From assembly GCA_013397455.1 (NCBI GenBank), contig VYZB01001112.1, positions 1 to 64,000 of the forward strand: 64,000 nt of DNA. The letters are read 5' to 3'. Shown here one piece after another: positions 1 through 12,166 of the stretch. Under the pieces are notes generated by a model, which was given only the letters and a program-made list of their open reading frames with translations, was not told the origin of the DNA and searched no databases. Numbering within the stretch: position 1 is the first letter of the stretch; each line of letters opens with the position of its first letter. The position numbers and the translations under genes were made by a program. The stretch is from Crotophaga sulcirostris (taxonomy: Eukaryota > Chordata > Aves > Cuculiformes > Crotophagidae).

Positions 1-126
1 TGTATCTGTTTCTGCAGCTGCTTTATCACTTTGCTTTCTGTTCTCAAACCTCCACCGCATGCCTGAAATTCCTCCAAGCCTGGCTGGTTCAAGGGCAAAC
101 ATCCTTCTCACAGAAACCCTTCCACA
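1..126 (-). mobile_element. Partial LTR, ERVK-like, cut by the window edge
   Basis: These 126 bases align without gaps to the right-hand end of the complete LTR at 26148-26511. I count about 10 differences by eye, so roughly 92% identity. The element ends in CA at 126, matching the CA end of the complete copy. Sense is assigned to the minus strand because the complete copy has its AATAAA signal there, so the piece seen is the start of U3. The rest lies outside the window, so I cannot say whether this is a solo LTR or one end of a provirus. If the family's 6-bp duplication holds, CATCAT (127-132) should also occur just before the unseen end. Family identity rests on the internal match only. 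Confidence 0.8.
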
Positions 127-1446
127 CATCATCCCACTGCAAAGTCCCTGAATGCTGTACACACCAACCTCATGCAAAACCCACCTCTGTAAATGGAGGT
201 GGTCACTCCTCCACCTCTCACATATCTGAGAGACATTCATGCTGTTTGATAGTTACTGTGACGCTTCTCACAACGCCAGGCATAGCTACATATGGAAACA
301 CACATTTCACTTGTAAGAATTAACTCAAACACCAGAAAAGCTAGATCAGAAATGGCCACATGAAAATAAAAGCCTGGTTTCTGTCTGCGCATGCTTTCCA
401 GCAGCCCTTGGGATGTTAGAGAGGTCTCACTCTTGTTGCCTACACAACAGATTGTTTTTACAGCAGTCTATGGCTAGGGTCTAGTCTCTGAGTAGAAAAT
501 GTCTCACCTGGAGTTCGGCGTTTAGTGATGATGATCTTGTCTTAAAGACACGCTTAAGTGCCTAGCTCTTACCCAAGATTAAAAACCTTCCTTCCTCTCA
601 GTTATTCCTGTGATACCTAATTTCATTAAGAGGACAGTTTAAACATCCATTTTAAGGGATTATTGAATTACTCTGTCCAGTCTAGAGATACTACTCTCCC
701 CTCAACACACCTACATAGAGCCTTCTGTCCAGAGGAAAGCAGACTAGTTAGTGATCCCACTACGTAACTGAACTATAGGTTAATGATTGAACTATTGATA
801 AATGATTGAACTATTTTGTGGTAAGCAGTGCCTTTGAGTTGGACAAATACAGTTGTGAGTAGTATTTGTACGTTGTATGACCAAATAGTCTGCAACAGAG
901 AAGGAAAAAGGAATGAAAGTTGTGCAGTCTTGTTTGGGGACAGAAGTGATGATAATCAGTCCCCTTAGACTAGTGGGGATTTTGAGGTGGATGTGCTTGG
1001 CAAGGTTAGTCAACATGCAGGTTGCATTTCTGTCTGATCCTACTTGGAATCAGTCTCATCTTGGATCTGGCACTTCCAAGATATTCCTGCTCCTTCTGAA
1101 GGTAGGAAGGGTGGAAAAAGTCTTGTGGTGTTTGTGTTCCTGGAAAGTGTAACAGGGACTGACTTCCTCCTGAAAAATACTGTGCAAGAGACATGGCTCG
1201 CCACCACTGTGCAGTGGCAACTGGCTGTTAGACAAGAGTGGGTAGCAGGGTAGGGGTTGTTCCCTGCTGCTGCAGACCCCTCAGCGGAATCACTGCATAA
1301 ATACAGAATGGCTGGCAGGAGAGCAATAGGAGAGAAATGGTCATGTTTCATCCCTGGAAGTTGACAGATCCTATGGCATTACAAAGAAAATATACTTCCT
1401 GGCTGCAGGCATTGATTTTGAAAAGTAAACCAAAGAGACAATAGTC
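127..1446. other. Non-coding stretch, no recognised feature
   Basis: Only short, mutually overlapping reading frames of up to about 100 codons occur on both strands, and none resembles a known protein. I see no transposon end, tandem array or CpG-rich segment. Confidence 0.6.
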
Positions 1447-1911
1447 CAAAAATGCCCTCACAAATGAGCTTAGAAAGGCTCTGGAGAGACAAGATAACAG
1501 CTGGGTTGATGGTATTGCAGTTTATACAGATGTGCAACCTGGGGTCAAAAGTGCCTCAGACCAACGCAACACAACCAAACCGAATTGAACCATCATTGCA
1601 TTTTCTCTCAGTGCTGATAGTGCTGCTAGGATTCATCTTAGAAGAGAACACTTCCTTACCAAAGCCCCCCTTGTATTATAATAATAGGATTTTAAGGAGA
1701 ATGTGAGGGCATAATATCTATGCAATGACTTGACATTAAAGCACATGCCTCCTGTCAACACCTGCACCTTCCCAAGTGGATTCGCCTTCTCTCTTCTCCT
1801 CTGGTGTTATTTCTACATTTCTCTTCTCACTCCACCTTTGTCCTGGAGTAGAGATATTGTAGAAAATGTGGGAAATATCAGTCCATCATCCCTATGCAAA
1901 TAAAATGTTTT
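1447..1911 (+). repeat. Unclassified interspersed repeat, copy A
   Basis: This segment aligns along about 465 bases with 53784-54247 in the same orientation. Shared blocks include 'gaaccatcattg' followed by a pyrimidine run ending in 'ttttctctcag', then 'cacctgcacc/catttgcacc ttcccaag', then 'cctttgtcctggagtagag', and a terminal 'cctatgcaaa'. The copies are clearly diverged, with many substitutions and small indels. Copy A has an AATAAA near its right end ('tatgcaaataaaatg'). I see no TG...CA termini, target duplication, CR1-type tail or inverted ends. An 84-codon frame (1452-1706) crosses it, and part of that frame ('IEPSLHFLS', 'TSLPK') is readable in copy B after a shift. It could be an old LTR, a non-CR1 retroposon or a segmental duplication. 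Confidence 0.6.
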
Positions 1912-4455
1912 GCTTCCCTATTCAGGAGCACTTATCAGATGTATGAATCACTTTAATCAGAACTAGGAGTTGGAATCTTCCAGAAACCGGATGGGCTCCA
2001 GAGAGGATTTGCTTTGTGACCTGGGATGACCCCACATTCCTTCATCACTTTCTCTATTGGCCAAACAAGAAGTGAAATGCTGGACTGCCTGAGGTAAAAG
2101 CTGAAGGACTTATTTGTCTTGGTAAAGGCTGAGGCTGGTAGAAATCACTATGCACCTGCCAAATACTGCTGCCCCAAGGCTTGATTCTGGTTTGGATCCC
2201 TGTGCCCACCGTCTGTGTGTATTTTACAGCCCCCACCACAGTGGTGAGGGTGCCCTGGTGGATGGCAGATGGTGGAATGGAAGTGTCAGTAGCTAAGCAG
2301 AGAAATGGAATGGATGCAGATTGAGGGCACTGGACCTGCAACCAAACCAGCTTCCCTTCCTGCTCACTCTGCCCTTGGCATCTGCTGTGCTGCAGGTGAG
2401 TAGCTGCAGCAGGACCTCCTGCAGGAGGAGGCACTACCAGTGTGTGTATTTGATCCATGGCAATGCCAGAGAGATGCTCAGGAGGACCCTATGAATAAAG
2501 AGGCTGAAAGAAGCAAGTAAAATGAGAATAAAGGAGGTGAAAAGAAAGCTGCTTAGCAGTATTTTCTTATAGAGGTTTTTCTAGTAGTATTATTCATTAT
2601 ATTCATTTAGACATTTTATTCCTATTTTTCAATCTCCAAGCTTGTAAATTCATAGTGTTACGATTAACTTCAGGCTTGAATTTTTCCCTATCTGCCCTTT
2701 TGTTCAGTGCATTGTCAGTTAGATATTTTTTTCCCTTTCAAGAAAAGAGATTATACCTTTAAAAGTTCTGTGTCACAGGGCGTTAAACAGACCCATCTCT
2801 TGCTGTTTTGAAAGCACAGGGATAGAATGATTTTTTTCTAGACCCATTAATTATAAAACATTTGTAGATGCTGAAGGGTGAGAAAAATAATAAAATATTC
2901 AGCAGTATCCGTTTTCTATTTATTGGACATGCACCTTCCAAGAAAATATGTAAGGCAATGAGAAAAGGTTTTCTGTCTCTGGGTCCATAATCTCAGGCAC
3001 AGTACCCAAGGGGATCACCAAGCTCCTACTTGTGTGACTTGTAGCGCATCCGCTCCACTGAACTGTCATTTCTAAGCAAATCTTGGCTGCTGATGGGTTT
3101 GTAAAGATTCCTTAGAATGTATCTAGGCTCTGGAGCAACTTTCTGCTCCTGCTACTGGAACGGCTGACAGAACTCCTGTAGAGAATAAACATTTTGATTT
3201 TAAGATGCTAAAATAAAAGTTTTAGCTCTTCGGGAAATCATGAGCGGTGGGATTGTCATTTCCTGGGAAATTCTTAATTCTCCAAGTGTTTTAAAACTGA
3301 AAACTTTTCTGTAGGTTCGCTATGTTCAGGTGCCTTTGTTCTTATCTAAGTATCCTGTATGTGTATGTAGGTATATATATATAATATGTACGTATATGCG
3401 TGTGCTTGTTAGACTGTAAGAGACTTGATGTATGTGCATCTTCTGAGACATCTTCGTTTTGGGGAGGAAAGAGGAACAGGGGATAATGGTGTCTTGTAAA
3501 TAAGTTCCCTCGTGTTTGAGCAGCCACGGGAATGGCACAGCCTGCAAATAAAGTATTCTTAAAAGGAACTTGCTAGAAGTTCACCCTGCAGTTTTTAGGT
3601 TCTCTTTGGAATCTAAAACTATTTGCTAATTGACTCTGATGCAAGCGAGGTTTTCCCAAAAGATTAGTTCCTGTTTCAGAGTCTAAAAAGAGTTGGATTT
3701 TTCACATATTTTAGGCAGTAGAATTTATGGCCAGATGAGCCCAGGTCCTCAGAGAAACCAAAGTATTCTGGTCTGCTTCCAAACCTATATAGGTACCCTT
3801 CTGTCAGAGTAGCTCACACACCAAACATCAGCTATCTTGAGCTTTTATCAGAAGTTGGTTTCTTATTTCAGTGCCTACATAGAAATGAAGCTCTGCTGTG
3901 AGAGATGCCCTTCACTCATGAAGAGGTGGAAGTACCATTTCATTTATAGGATGTTTCTCTGCTTATAAATGACTTCATCACAGTTTTGGAGCATAGATTT
4001 TTACTTTACTGAATAGTTAATAGCGTTGTCTTCATTTTATTTTCCCCTCAGTGCAGAAAAAGCTTAAATCACAAACAGTAGGAAGCAATACAGTGAATTA
4101 TCTCTCTGTTGAAAACGAATTGATAAAGTATGTCTGCTGAAAATATGAGAGCTTTGTGATTAATTCCTTGCAGAATCTATCTGAACTAAGGTAGATAAGA
4201 AAAATTACTTTGAAGGGCCATGAAATGAGGCTGATCAGAGGATGTTGCTTGTTTTCTGTTTTTCTTCTTCCTCCATTCACACATACGAACTTAGTGCAAG
4301 GTAGACTGCTAGTTAAACTTAGTATGGCTCCATACCATGACAGAGGGGTGGCAAAGCCAACCTCAAGTGTTTGCCTTCATACTGTCATTTTCTTCCTCAG
4401 AAGATATATTGATCAAATTATTCTAATGCTTTCAGACAGGCAACTGCTTAAAAAG
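1912..4455. other. Non-coding stretch with one small TA/TG-rich patch
   Basis: No gene or transposon recognised. The only structured sequence is the alternating purine-pyrimidine patch at about 3357-3412, annotated separately. A 134-codon minus-strand frame at 2054-2458 lies in a more GC-rich part and shows no motif, so I treat it as chance. Confidence 0.6.
3357..3412. repeat. Degenerate TA/TG microsatellite
   Basis: An alternating purine-pyrimidine run with a pure (TA)n core ('gtatatatatataatatg') flanked by GTATGT and GCGTGTG units. It is short and interrupted, so it is an old microsatellite. Confidence 0.7.
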
Positions 4456-4580
4456 TTAGCACTGGAACAAACTGCCCAGAGAGGTTGTGGAGTCTCCATC
4501 CTTGGCGATATTGAAAAGTCATTTGAACATAGCCCTGGGCAACTGGCTCTAGGTGTCCCTGCTTGAGCGGGGTGTTTGGA
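4456..4580 (+). mobile_element. CR1 LINE, short 3' fragment
   Basis: It contains the CR1 3'-region phrases 'actggaacaaactgcccag', 'gaggttgtggagtctccatc', 'cctgggcaactggctctagg' and 'tgtccctgcttgagc'. This is the part just after the reverse-transcriptase ORF, read on the plus strand. The copy stops before the usual ATTCTATGA tail, so it is truncated at both ends. Boundaries are accurate to about 15 bases. Confidence 0.85.
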
Positions 4581-6024
4581 TCCCTGGAGCAGTGGAGTTG
4601 TTGATTTCTTTCCCCTTTTGACCTCTAATCACTAACTTCAGATGCCTTGCCCTCACTGTGTCCCAACAATCTTCCACTGCTCTCTTCGTGTGCCCCCCTT
4701 CCACAACAACCCAGTGCATATCAGTAACACCCTCTGCCGTGGTGAGATTACATGGCTGGTTTCCACTGGATGCATTGCTCAGATACATTACTTGTTTCTG
4801 GGCTACCAGGGGTAATCTTTAGCAGACTTGATTTGTTCTGTTGAACTGCCTGCACATTAAAAAATCCATATATAAACATGGAGAAAAAGGATCAGGGTTG
4901 CAGTTTGCAAGACAAATAGGTGCAAACCACTCTCTGAGAATACACAAGTGCATACATCCAGGCCATTTGTTATCTCTTATCGTTCTGTCATATTGAAGTA
5001 GGGTATATAAGCTGTTGACTACACAGTTATTATAACAAGGTAAATCTGGACTGCCACAGAAAGTTGTGTCAGCTGCTGTTCTCCACCTCTTGTTAACAGT
5101 ATGGAGCTAGCACAGACTTTCAAGAAGCTACATTTAAATTTCTACAGGCAAAATGACCTATTTTCAAACTAACCATGAAAGCATAGACAGGAAGAGCGTG
5201 CAAAAAGATTAGTTCCCAGATATGGTCTGTAGGAATCCCACTGCTAGCACACAAGGACTGGTGGAAAAAAACTAGAGTTGATGGCTGCAGAGATTTACAC
5301 TAGTTTAAACCACAGTGTGGACTGGTCTCAGAGCAGGCTCATCTTGATATCTTTAAAACCGATGATAGGGTGTGTTTCTTTAAGAGGTGTTTCTTCTGTA
5401 GCTGTTCTATGTGACATTGGATGGCTGAGGAGAAACAGCATGTATACACATTAAGGATGCTGATTGAAAACAGAGAACATCACAGTCTCACGACTAACGT
5501 CATGGCTGCAGATAGCAGGAAACACTGAAAATCTAGTCCACTTCAGGAGGAAAACTGTCCATTTTTGTTAGTGCTGAGGAGTTGAAGGAGGAACCCTCTA
5601 AGCAGTTGTGTACTGCAAAGCAGGGTACTCATCAGCTCGGCTGCAGAGCAGCCAGACTAAGTTGGTTACTGAGCTATATAGGCAAGTGGGTTTGACCAGT
5701 GAGAGCTCATGTCCTCTGCTGAACCTTTCCTTCTTTGGGAGGTGAGCCATAGCTGGAGGAAATGGAAGCAGGAGAACACACACTAGGAGGGTTTCAGAGG
5801 TGTTACAGCAAATTTTGAGAAAGATAGCAGGGCGTTTTGCAGGCTTTGTAAACCTTACAAATATGCAGGGGGCTTCAGAAGATGTGGAAGTCCTCAGATT
5901 TTATATAGAACCTGAAGATGTTTACAGACATTTGAGAAGCCGAATGGCAGGTACTTTCACTTCAGACTTACTTAGTATTTGCATGTTTCATATCAGAGCC
6001 AATGTTTCTATTCTGCCTCTGCTG
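4581..6024. other. Non-coding stretch, no recognised feature
   Basis: No transposon hallmark or credible coding frame. A 75-codon frame starting at 5800 runs towards the CR1 fragment at 6025, but its sequence does not match the part of the CR1 protein expected there. Confidence 0.55.
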
Positions 6025-6609
6025 TAGAGACCACCGGAGGAACCTGGACGTACATAAGTACATGGGACCAGATGAGAGGCATCCGCAGGTCCTGAAGGAA
6101 TTAGCTGATATAGTTGCCAAGCCACTCTCCATGATGTTTGAAAAGTCATGGCAGTCAGGGAAGTGCCTGGTGACTGGAAGAAGGGCAACATTTTGCCCAT
6201 TTTCAAAAAGGGCAGAAAGAATGACCCTGGGAACTACTGACCTGTCAACCTCACCTCTGTAGCAGGGAAGATCATGGAACGGGTCCTCCTAGAAGCTATG
6301 CTAAGGCACATGGAGGACAGGGAGGTGACTCAAGACAGCCAGCATGGCTTCACCAAGGGCAAGTCCTGCCTCACCAACCTAATGGCCTTCTATGAGGGAG
6401 TGACTACAACAGTGGACAAGAGAAGATCCATGGATGTCATCTATCTGAACTTCTCTAAGGTATTGTAGAAATATGGATTTGATAGATGGACTATTTGGAG
6501 GGTAAGAAATCGGTTGGATGGTTGCACCCAGAGGGTAGTGGTCAGTGGCTCAATGTCCAGATGGAGATCAGTGATGAACATGTCCCACAGAGGTCTGTTC
6601 TGGGATAGG
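6025..6609 (+). mobile_element. CR1 LINE fragment with broken reverse transcriptase
   Basis: A remnant of CR1 ORF2, the endonuclease/reverse-transcriptase polyprotein that copies the element into DNA. Translated pieces are typical: 'MGPDERHPQVLKELADIVAK', 'FEKSWQSG', then in another frame '[18 protein letters not shown]', '[16 protein letters not shown]' and 'DVIYLNFSK'. The frame breaks after FEKSWQSG (about 6160) and returns near 6274. In the catalytic motif usually read as Y-L-D-F-S-K the Asp is Asn (codon 6448-6450). After 6462 an internal deletion joins this to a later part ('NRLDGCTQRVV'). No 3' tail is present, and both ends are truncated. It is a dead copy. Confidence 0.9.
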
Positions 6610-9600
6610 AAACATTCATGAAAACCATCCTGTACATCTGATAAGGGATACAGTAATCTTCCATAGGGACCTGTTAGTTTGAATGCATTTTGTAGGTGAA
6701 CAGTTCTCACCACTTCTTCTCAACCTAAACTTAACATTTAGTTTCATTACTATCTGAAATATTTTTCTTTCGAGTTTTTGAAATTCAAAAATATGAACTT
6801 TTTATTGGAAGCTATTTCTTTCCTTCCTCCTCTTCTTTCTGAATGGATGTTATTGAAGGATACAAAGATTTATTCCTCTTGTTTTTCACTTCCTTTAACT
6901 TTTTCACATTTTTTTCAGAAAAGCTATTTCAAAATCTTTGCTTTTCTCCTAGAAATAATAGAGTCTCCCTACCCCCACATAAAGGAATAGGAAAAGAAAA
7001 TCGAAGAGAAAAAAAAATGAGTAGTACTCTGAGAATCTAAATGGTCATCATGATTCGTAATTTCTACCCAAGAACAGAAAGGGAAAAGTAAGAACAGAAG
7101 ATAGGAATAAACCACCTGTTTTTTAGGAAGGGAGTGAAGAGATTTTATGTGCACAAGTTTCCACCTTTATTTTTAATGTGTTTTGTTTGCAGAATATTCT
7201 TCCAAACTCCTTAAAAATAGTTATTGTTGAGTCACCTTCAGCCCGTACGTTCTGATGTTTGCTTGACATGTTCACCATTTGGTAGACAGGAAGGGCCAGC
7301 TTTCCTTAGGGAAGGGAATTCCCTCCTCATCACCAGTGTGTTTGGCATGGTCGATACATTTATATGTTTTGGGCAGGCAGTATTGTGCCTCAACCTTCAG
7401 GTCTCCACTCAGATCAGTTTTGTAAGATAAAAGTAAGCCTTTCCTGGAGTTTTCCCTAAGTTTTACAGAAGGAGTGGAAGCGGATTTCAACCTGGTGGTA
7501 GTTGCTGTGCCGATTTCCTCCCCCAGCTGTAAACACCTGTCAAATACATGTTCTATGCACATGAATTTGTTGAAGCTTGAGGTTCACAGGTTTTTTCAGG
7601 CAACAAGCCCATCTGATGCTTGATGAACCAAAGCTGTGCTGAAATATGCCTTTTAGGTATTACAGGTTATTTTGCAAAAAGATGTGTTGTGAAAGCTACC
7701 TCCCTCGTTTGACAGAATCTTTTTCTTCATTTGATTTCTGTATAAATACTGGTGGGAAATGCATCAAGTAGATTTTTAATGAAATGTAAAAATTGTTCAT
7801 CATCTTTCATAAAAAGTTATTTTGTGAATTTTTAAAGAATTTTGTTCTTTTTGTAGTGTTGGGTAAATGAAGTAAATCTGTGAAGTGTTACTGACAGCAC
7901 TCACCCTTTGCAGCTATATGCGCTTTTGATATCTCTAACATTAATGGACATATACCTCATGGCTTGGGCAACAGGATCATGGCATAAATGAGATTAAATA
8001 GAATAGCTCAGTGAAGATCTATTTATATCTACAAATGTCATGATTGTGAATTTCGTATTGACAGTTTGATAATGCCAGAGACTTTTCTTGCTTTTGCCAG
8101 CTGAAAAAAACAAAAATTGCAGGCTTGTTGTATCTTGAAAAAGGAGGAATTTTCAGTCAGTCAGAAAATAAGTTACTAAGCTACCAGATGTTTTCCAGTT
8201 CTTTTTAGGTGCATAATGGGATCCAACCTTTGAGAAGAAAAGGTAAATTGTGAATTAGCCTTACTTGCTGTTTGTTATACAACGTCTGTTCATATCCAGT
8301 TCACTAAACTGCAGTGTTGGTAGGCCATAGAGAGGGGACTGAAATTATGGACAAAAAGTCGTGAAAAGCCATGGTATATGGAAGTCAGTCCCAAGGTAGA
8401 CTAAACCCCCTCTAACAGGAATTGTATATCTTATCACAAGCAGAAAATAAACATGTTCTAAAAAACCCAGGGTGCAATTGGTCCCTTGTTTTCTTGGAAG
8501 TTTTACCACTCACTGCATCAAGACCAGAAATTCTCCTGACAAACTCATCTCAGTTATCACTGAAGTCAGAAAATTGTATTACTCCTTCTGTGGACAGAAT
8601 GACTGGACACATGGATGATAAGAAAGCAATCAAGCAGCTGCTCTTCATAAATATTTCATTCGCTCTATATTGGAATTGACTGTTTCTGAGGGAGTTTGCT
8701 TATTTCCAAACTACATATACCAGTTTAGGTTTTTTTTTCTTCTTCATTATCAGATAGCCTGTCTACTAAACTTACTTTACTAGTTAACAGAAATTGATAC
8801 TAATTCTCTTTTAATTTACAATATAGTTTTCCTAAATTTATGTGAAAGATCCAACCTGTGGAAGTGGTAGAACATAGTACTTTTGAGTAAAAGAAATACA
8901 TCTTAGAAGCACGCCAACTACAGGTTGTGATCCATCTGGTTAGGGCCCAGACAACCACCCCATATTGTTACTATCAGTACCATTCTGAAGAAAGAAAAAC
9001 AAACTAGAGGGGGCTCTCAATTTTTTGCAGGACATAAGGTGCATTTAAAAATTAACATCTTTGCAATTTGTCTTTATGGAATTTGTGTTGCAAATGAAAA
9101 AAACCACATTATTAACATAGATGCAGAATGTGAAAATGCAAAGACTCAGGACACAGTGAAATAAAGAGATACAATCCTATTAAGGACAACCCTGTTTCAT
9201 TCCTACGTTTTAGCTACATATACCCATTTATAAGCAATGCACGGACAGCAGTACATACTCAGGGTTCTGTAGGAAACACTGAGGAAACACTGTAGCAACA
9301 CTGAGAATGCCTGCTAAGTCAGTAGAGAATAAAAGAGCGTTGGTGGATTCAAACAAGCAGTTTGCAAATGTTTGCTGTATTGTATGCTCATGCATGTCCT
9401 GCATTGGTCTTAATAGTACTTTCATTTCATTCAAATGGCCTAACCCTACATTATATATTACTATATATTGACACATTTCAATATTATTACACTAAACTTA
9501 TTTAAACAGCAACTAAATTATTATGAGCTTGACAGTGAGCTTTTTGCCCTATACAATAGTTAAAAACAGGATAAAATTCTCCTTAAATTAAATTACACGT

Positions 9601-10642
9601 TACTCTGCTAAAAGCTCCTATAAAGAAAGATATTTGCAAAATGTTTTGTCAAACAGTTAAAACTAGTAAAATCATAAAAGTATTTAAGTAGAATATGACT
9701 AAATCCTATTTTCAATACTCAAATAAACTTTGAAGTTTGCTAATTTTGAAGTAAGGATTTCCCAGAAAGGTGGTGTGAAAGCAGTTAAACGCGTTCAATA
9801 ACTCAATATAGCTAAAATGAGTCGTTTTACTACTGCTTTGATTACAGAAATGATAACTCAAGCTTAGAGTATTTTATGGGCACATGGAAAGCATGTGATT
9901 ACTCAGCTGCAGGTGTCCTTAATAACTTCTGACATATTTTTTAGGTCATTTCTATTGCCAGAAAAAAAATGAGAGATAACTCCTGCAAATTCATGGACAT
10001 GATGAGGATTCTTCATGAGGATAAAACATTGGAGTTTTTAACTACATCACGTTTATGCATGGTTTCTCATGGGTGAATGATTTATGCCACGCAAGTTTAT
10101 CTATGCCTTATCTCCACTTGTTCACAATAGAAACATTTTCTTTTTGTTATTTATGCCAAAGTGGTATCCCACTACACAACGTCGTCATTTATAAATCAGT
10201 GAAAGAGTATTTTCCTTTTTATTCCCTTTTAGCAATAAATACTTATATTTAGCACCACAAACCTGATACTACTTTCAGATATGAAAGACTGCTGTGGCTG
10301 TTGAGGAATCCATGCTGTTCACTTCAGACGTGAGCAGTGTATTCATTAATATTTCAGCCAGAGATCTAATTTCCCCTGACTATATGTATGAAAGCGGATC
10401 TAATGTTTTGACCAGCATTATTTATGGGTCAAGGGTGACCCTGACAATGGTTTCCACGTGCTTCTGTTGTTGCATTTCTGTGGATGGTAAACCATTGCCT
10501 ACCCACGGTCCCTGGAAGTTCTGGCTTTATTTTTATTACAGTATTCATAACTGTTCTAGTTAAAAGCTATTTACTGCATGTTATTTTGCTATGTGTACAT
10601 AGGTTCTTTAAGACACTACCATAGAACTGCAGATGGCTGAAG
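6610..10642. other. Long AT-rich stretch without recognisable transposons
   Basis: No CR1 or LTR hallmark, no CpG-rich segment, and no reading frame over about 100 codons. Short homopolymer runs occur, for example a T run near 8730. Together with 10693-16110 it forms the longest transposon-free part of the window. Confidence 0.55.
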
Positions 10643-10692
10643 ACTGTATCCCATCCCTAAAACCAGCAGAGATTTAAGGGATGGGATACAGT
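10643..10692. repeat. Perfect 16-bp inverted repeat (hairpin)
   Basis: The left arm ACTGTATCCCATCCCT (10643-10658) and the right arm AGGGATGGGATACAGT (10677-10692) are exact reverse complements, separated by an 18-base spacer. A transcript from either strand could form a 50-nt stem-loop with a GC-rich inner stem. There is no T run directly after it and no neighbouring gene, so a role is unknown. It could be a small foldback transposon remnant or a local inverted duplication. The stem is shorter than a usual microRNA precursor. Confidence 0.85.
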
Positions 10693-12002
10693 GCTACCTA
10701 CTAGGAGAAATCCCTGGGGACAGGGGTGAATCTAGACTTACTGTGTGACCGGTTTAACTTGTTCTGTCTTCCCCTCACCCTGACTTTACTGTGTGAAATG
10801 GCCTTCACCCCTCACATCCCATCCAAAACAACAGTAATTGTCAGCCAGACCATTTTCTGATCTAGTCCATCATTTGACATCACAATCATTCAGAACTGCG
10901 TGAAAGAGAGAGCTAGCCTGCAGAGGTGGCTCCCACACCACTTGGTTGGCAGCAGTCCTGCCATGGCCAGGTCCTGGGTCTCCTCACCAAGGATTTGCTG
11001 AGGGGCCTCCCGTCTCCAGCACCTGTACTGCAGCCATCTCCTCCCCCACCCCAACTCTAACCACACCCAATCTTTTGCTTCTGGAAGGGAACCAGTTCAG
11101 AAAGTTGATGTAGCTTGGTTTGTCGGGATTTTTTTTCTTGTTTGGTTTTTTGTTTTCTTTTTTTGTGCATGTGTGTGTGCGTCTGAGTTTAGCTCTTGTT
11201 TCTTCCTACTGACTCAACACACCTTTGTCCAAGCATCATAGTTCATGCAAGAGCACATCTCTGACTGAGTCCAGCTTGTGCAAAAATGGACCCATATCCT
11301 ATTATGATAATTGCATGTGGATACCCACATCCAGTGAAAAGTACATACGTATAAAGCACATACTGTTTTTCTATACAGTACATAATGACCTGTGGATTTT
11401 GTTGTCATTTGACGGCAGTAGTATTAGCGTGCATAAAAAGACATTTACAGAACCATTAAGGCTCTGAATATGAATACAAAATACCAAAAGAGTGTAAAAA
11501 TTATGCTCTGTATCTAAGCTGAGCAATAACGGGCTGGGAAAGAAAAAAAAGTATATTGTCCAGTGTCTGTGTGTCTTCTTGAAAACTTCTAATATTTTTT
11601 TTAAGGATCTGGCTTTGCTTTTGGCAAGTAATGTTGCATTTGCATTTCAGTTTAATTTATGTAAGGGCGCACCATTGTTTTAAAGAATACTCAATTCTTG
11701 ATTTAAACCTAGTTAAGATTTTTAAATTACACTTAATGTTTTCAGATCCTTAAATTCATCTATGTTCATCAAAATTAAGTGAAAAAGAAAACAGAATCAA
11801 ATCTCCTCTGCATTGGATTTTTTTATATTAATCTTTGCATTTTAAAACTCTTAATATGGGAAGTCAAAGCATACCCTAAAAATAGCCACTAAAATAAAAT
11901 GAAAACAGCACACCAGCTATGTGTATAGCCAAGATAAATAAAGTATATGTAATAAATATACACTGTCATATTTTGGGTAAGTTTTTCTTTTAGTACCAGA
12001 GG

Positions 12003-12041
12003 AACCTGTATAATTAACCTGTATAATAAACCTGTATAATA
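12003..12041. repeat. 13-bp tandem repeat, three units
   Basis: Unit AACCTGTATAATA, present three times in a row (12003-12015, 12016-12028, 12029-12041). The first unit differs only in its last base. This looks like local replication slippage. Confidence 0.9.
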
Positions 12042-12136
12042 AACGGCAGCTCAAGATTTGGCTATAATCTTGAATTCTAAAGTACATTGCACTTTCTGGA
12101 AGCACCGGCAATCCTATGTTGAGAGGATTGGGCAAA

Positions 12137-12166
12137 ACTAGCATTCATATTACTAGCATTCATATG
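12137..12166. repeat. 15-bp tandem duplication
   Basis: ACTAGCATTCATATT (12137-12151) is followed directly by ACTAGCATTCATATG (12152-12166). Only the last base differs, which indicates a recent slippage duplication. Confidence 0.9.

Noticed and set aside
5800..5990. Possible exon ending at a GTACTT donor-like site before the CR1 at 6025
   Set aside because: The donor and acceptor look-alikes are weak, the peptide is not recognised, and no second exon is visible.
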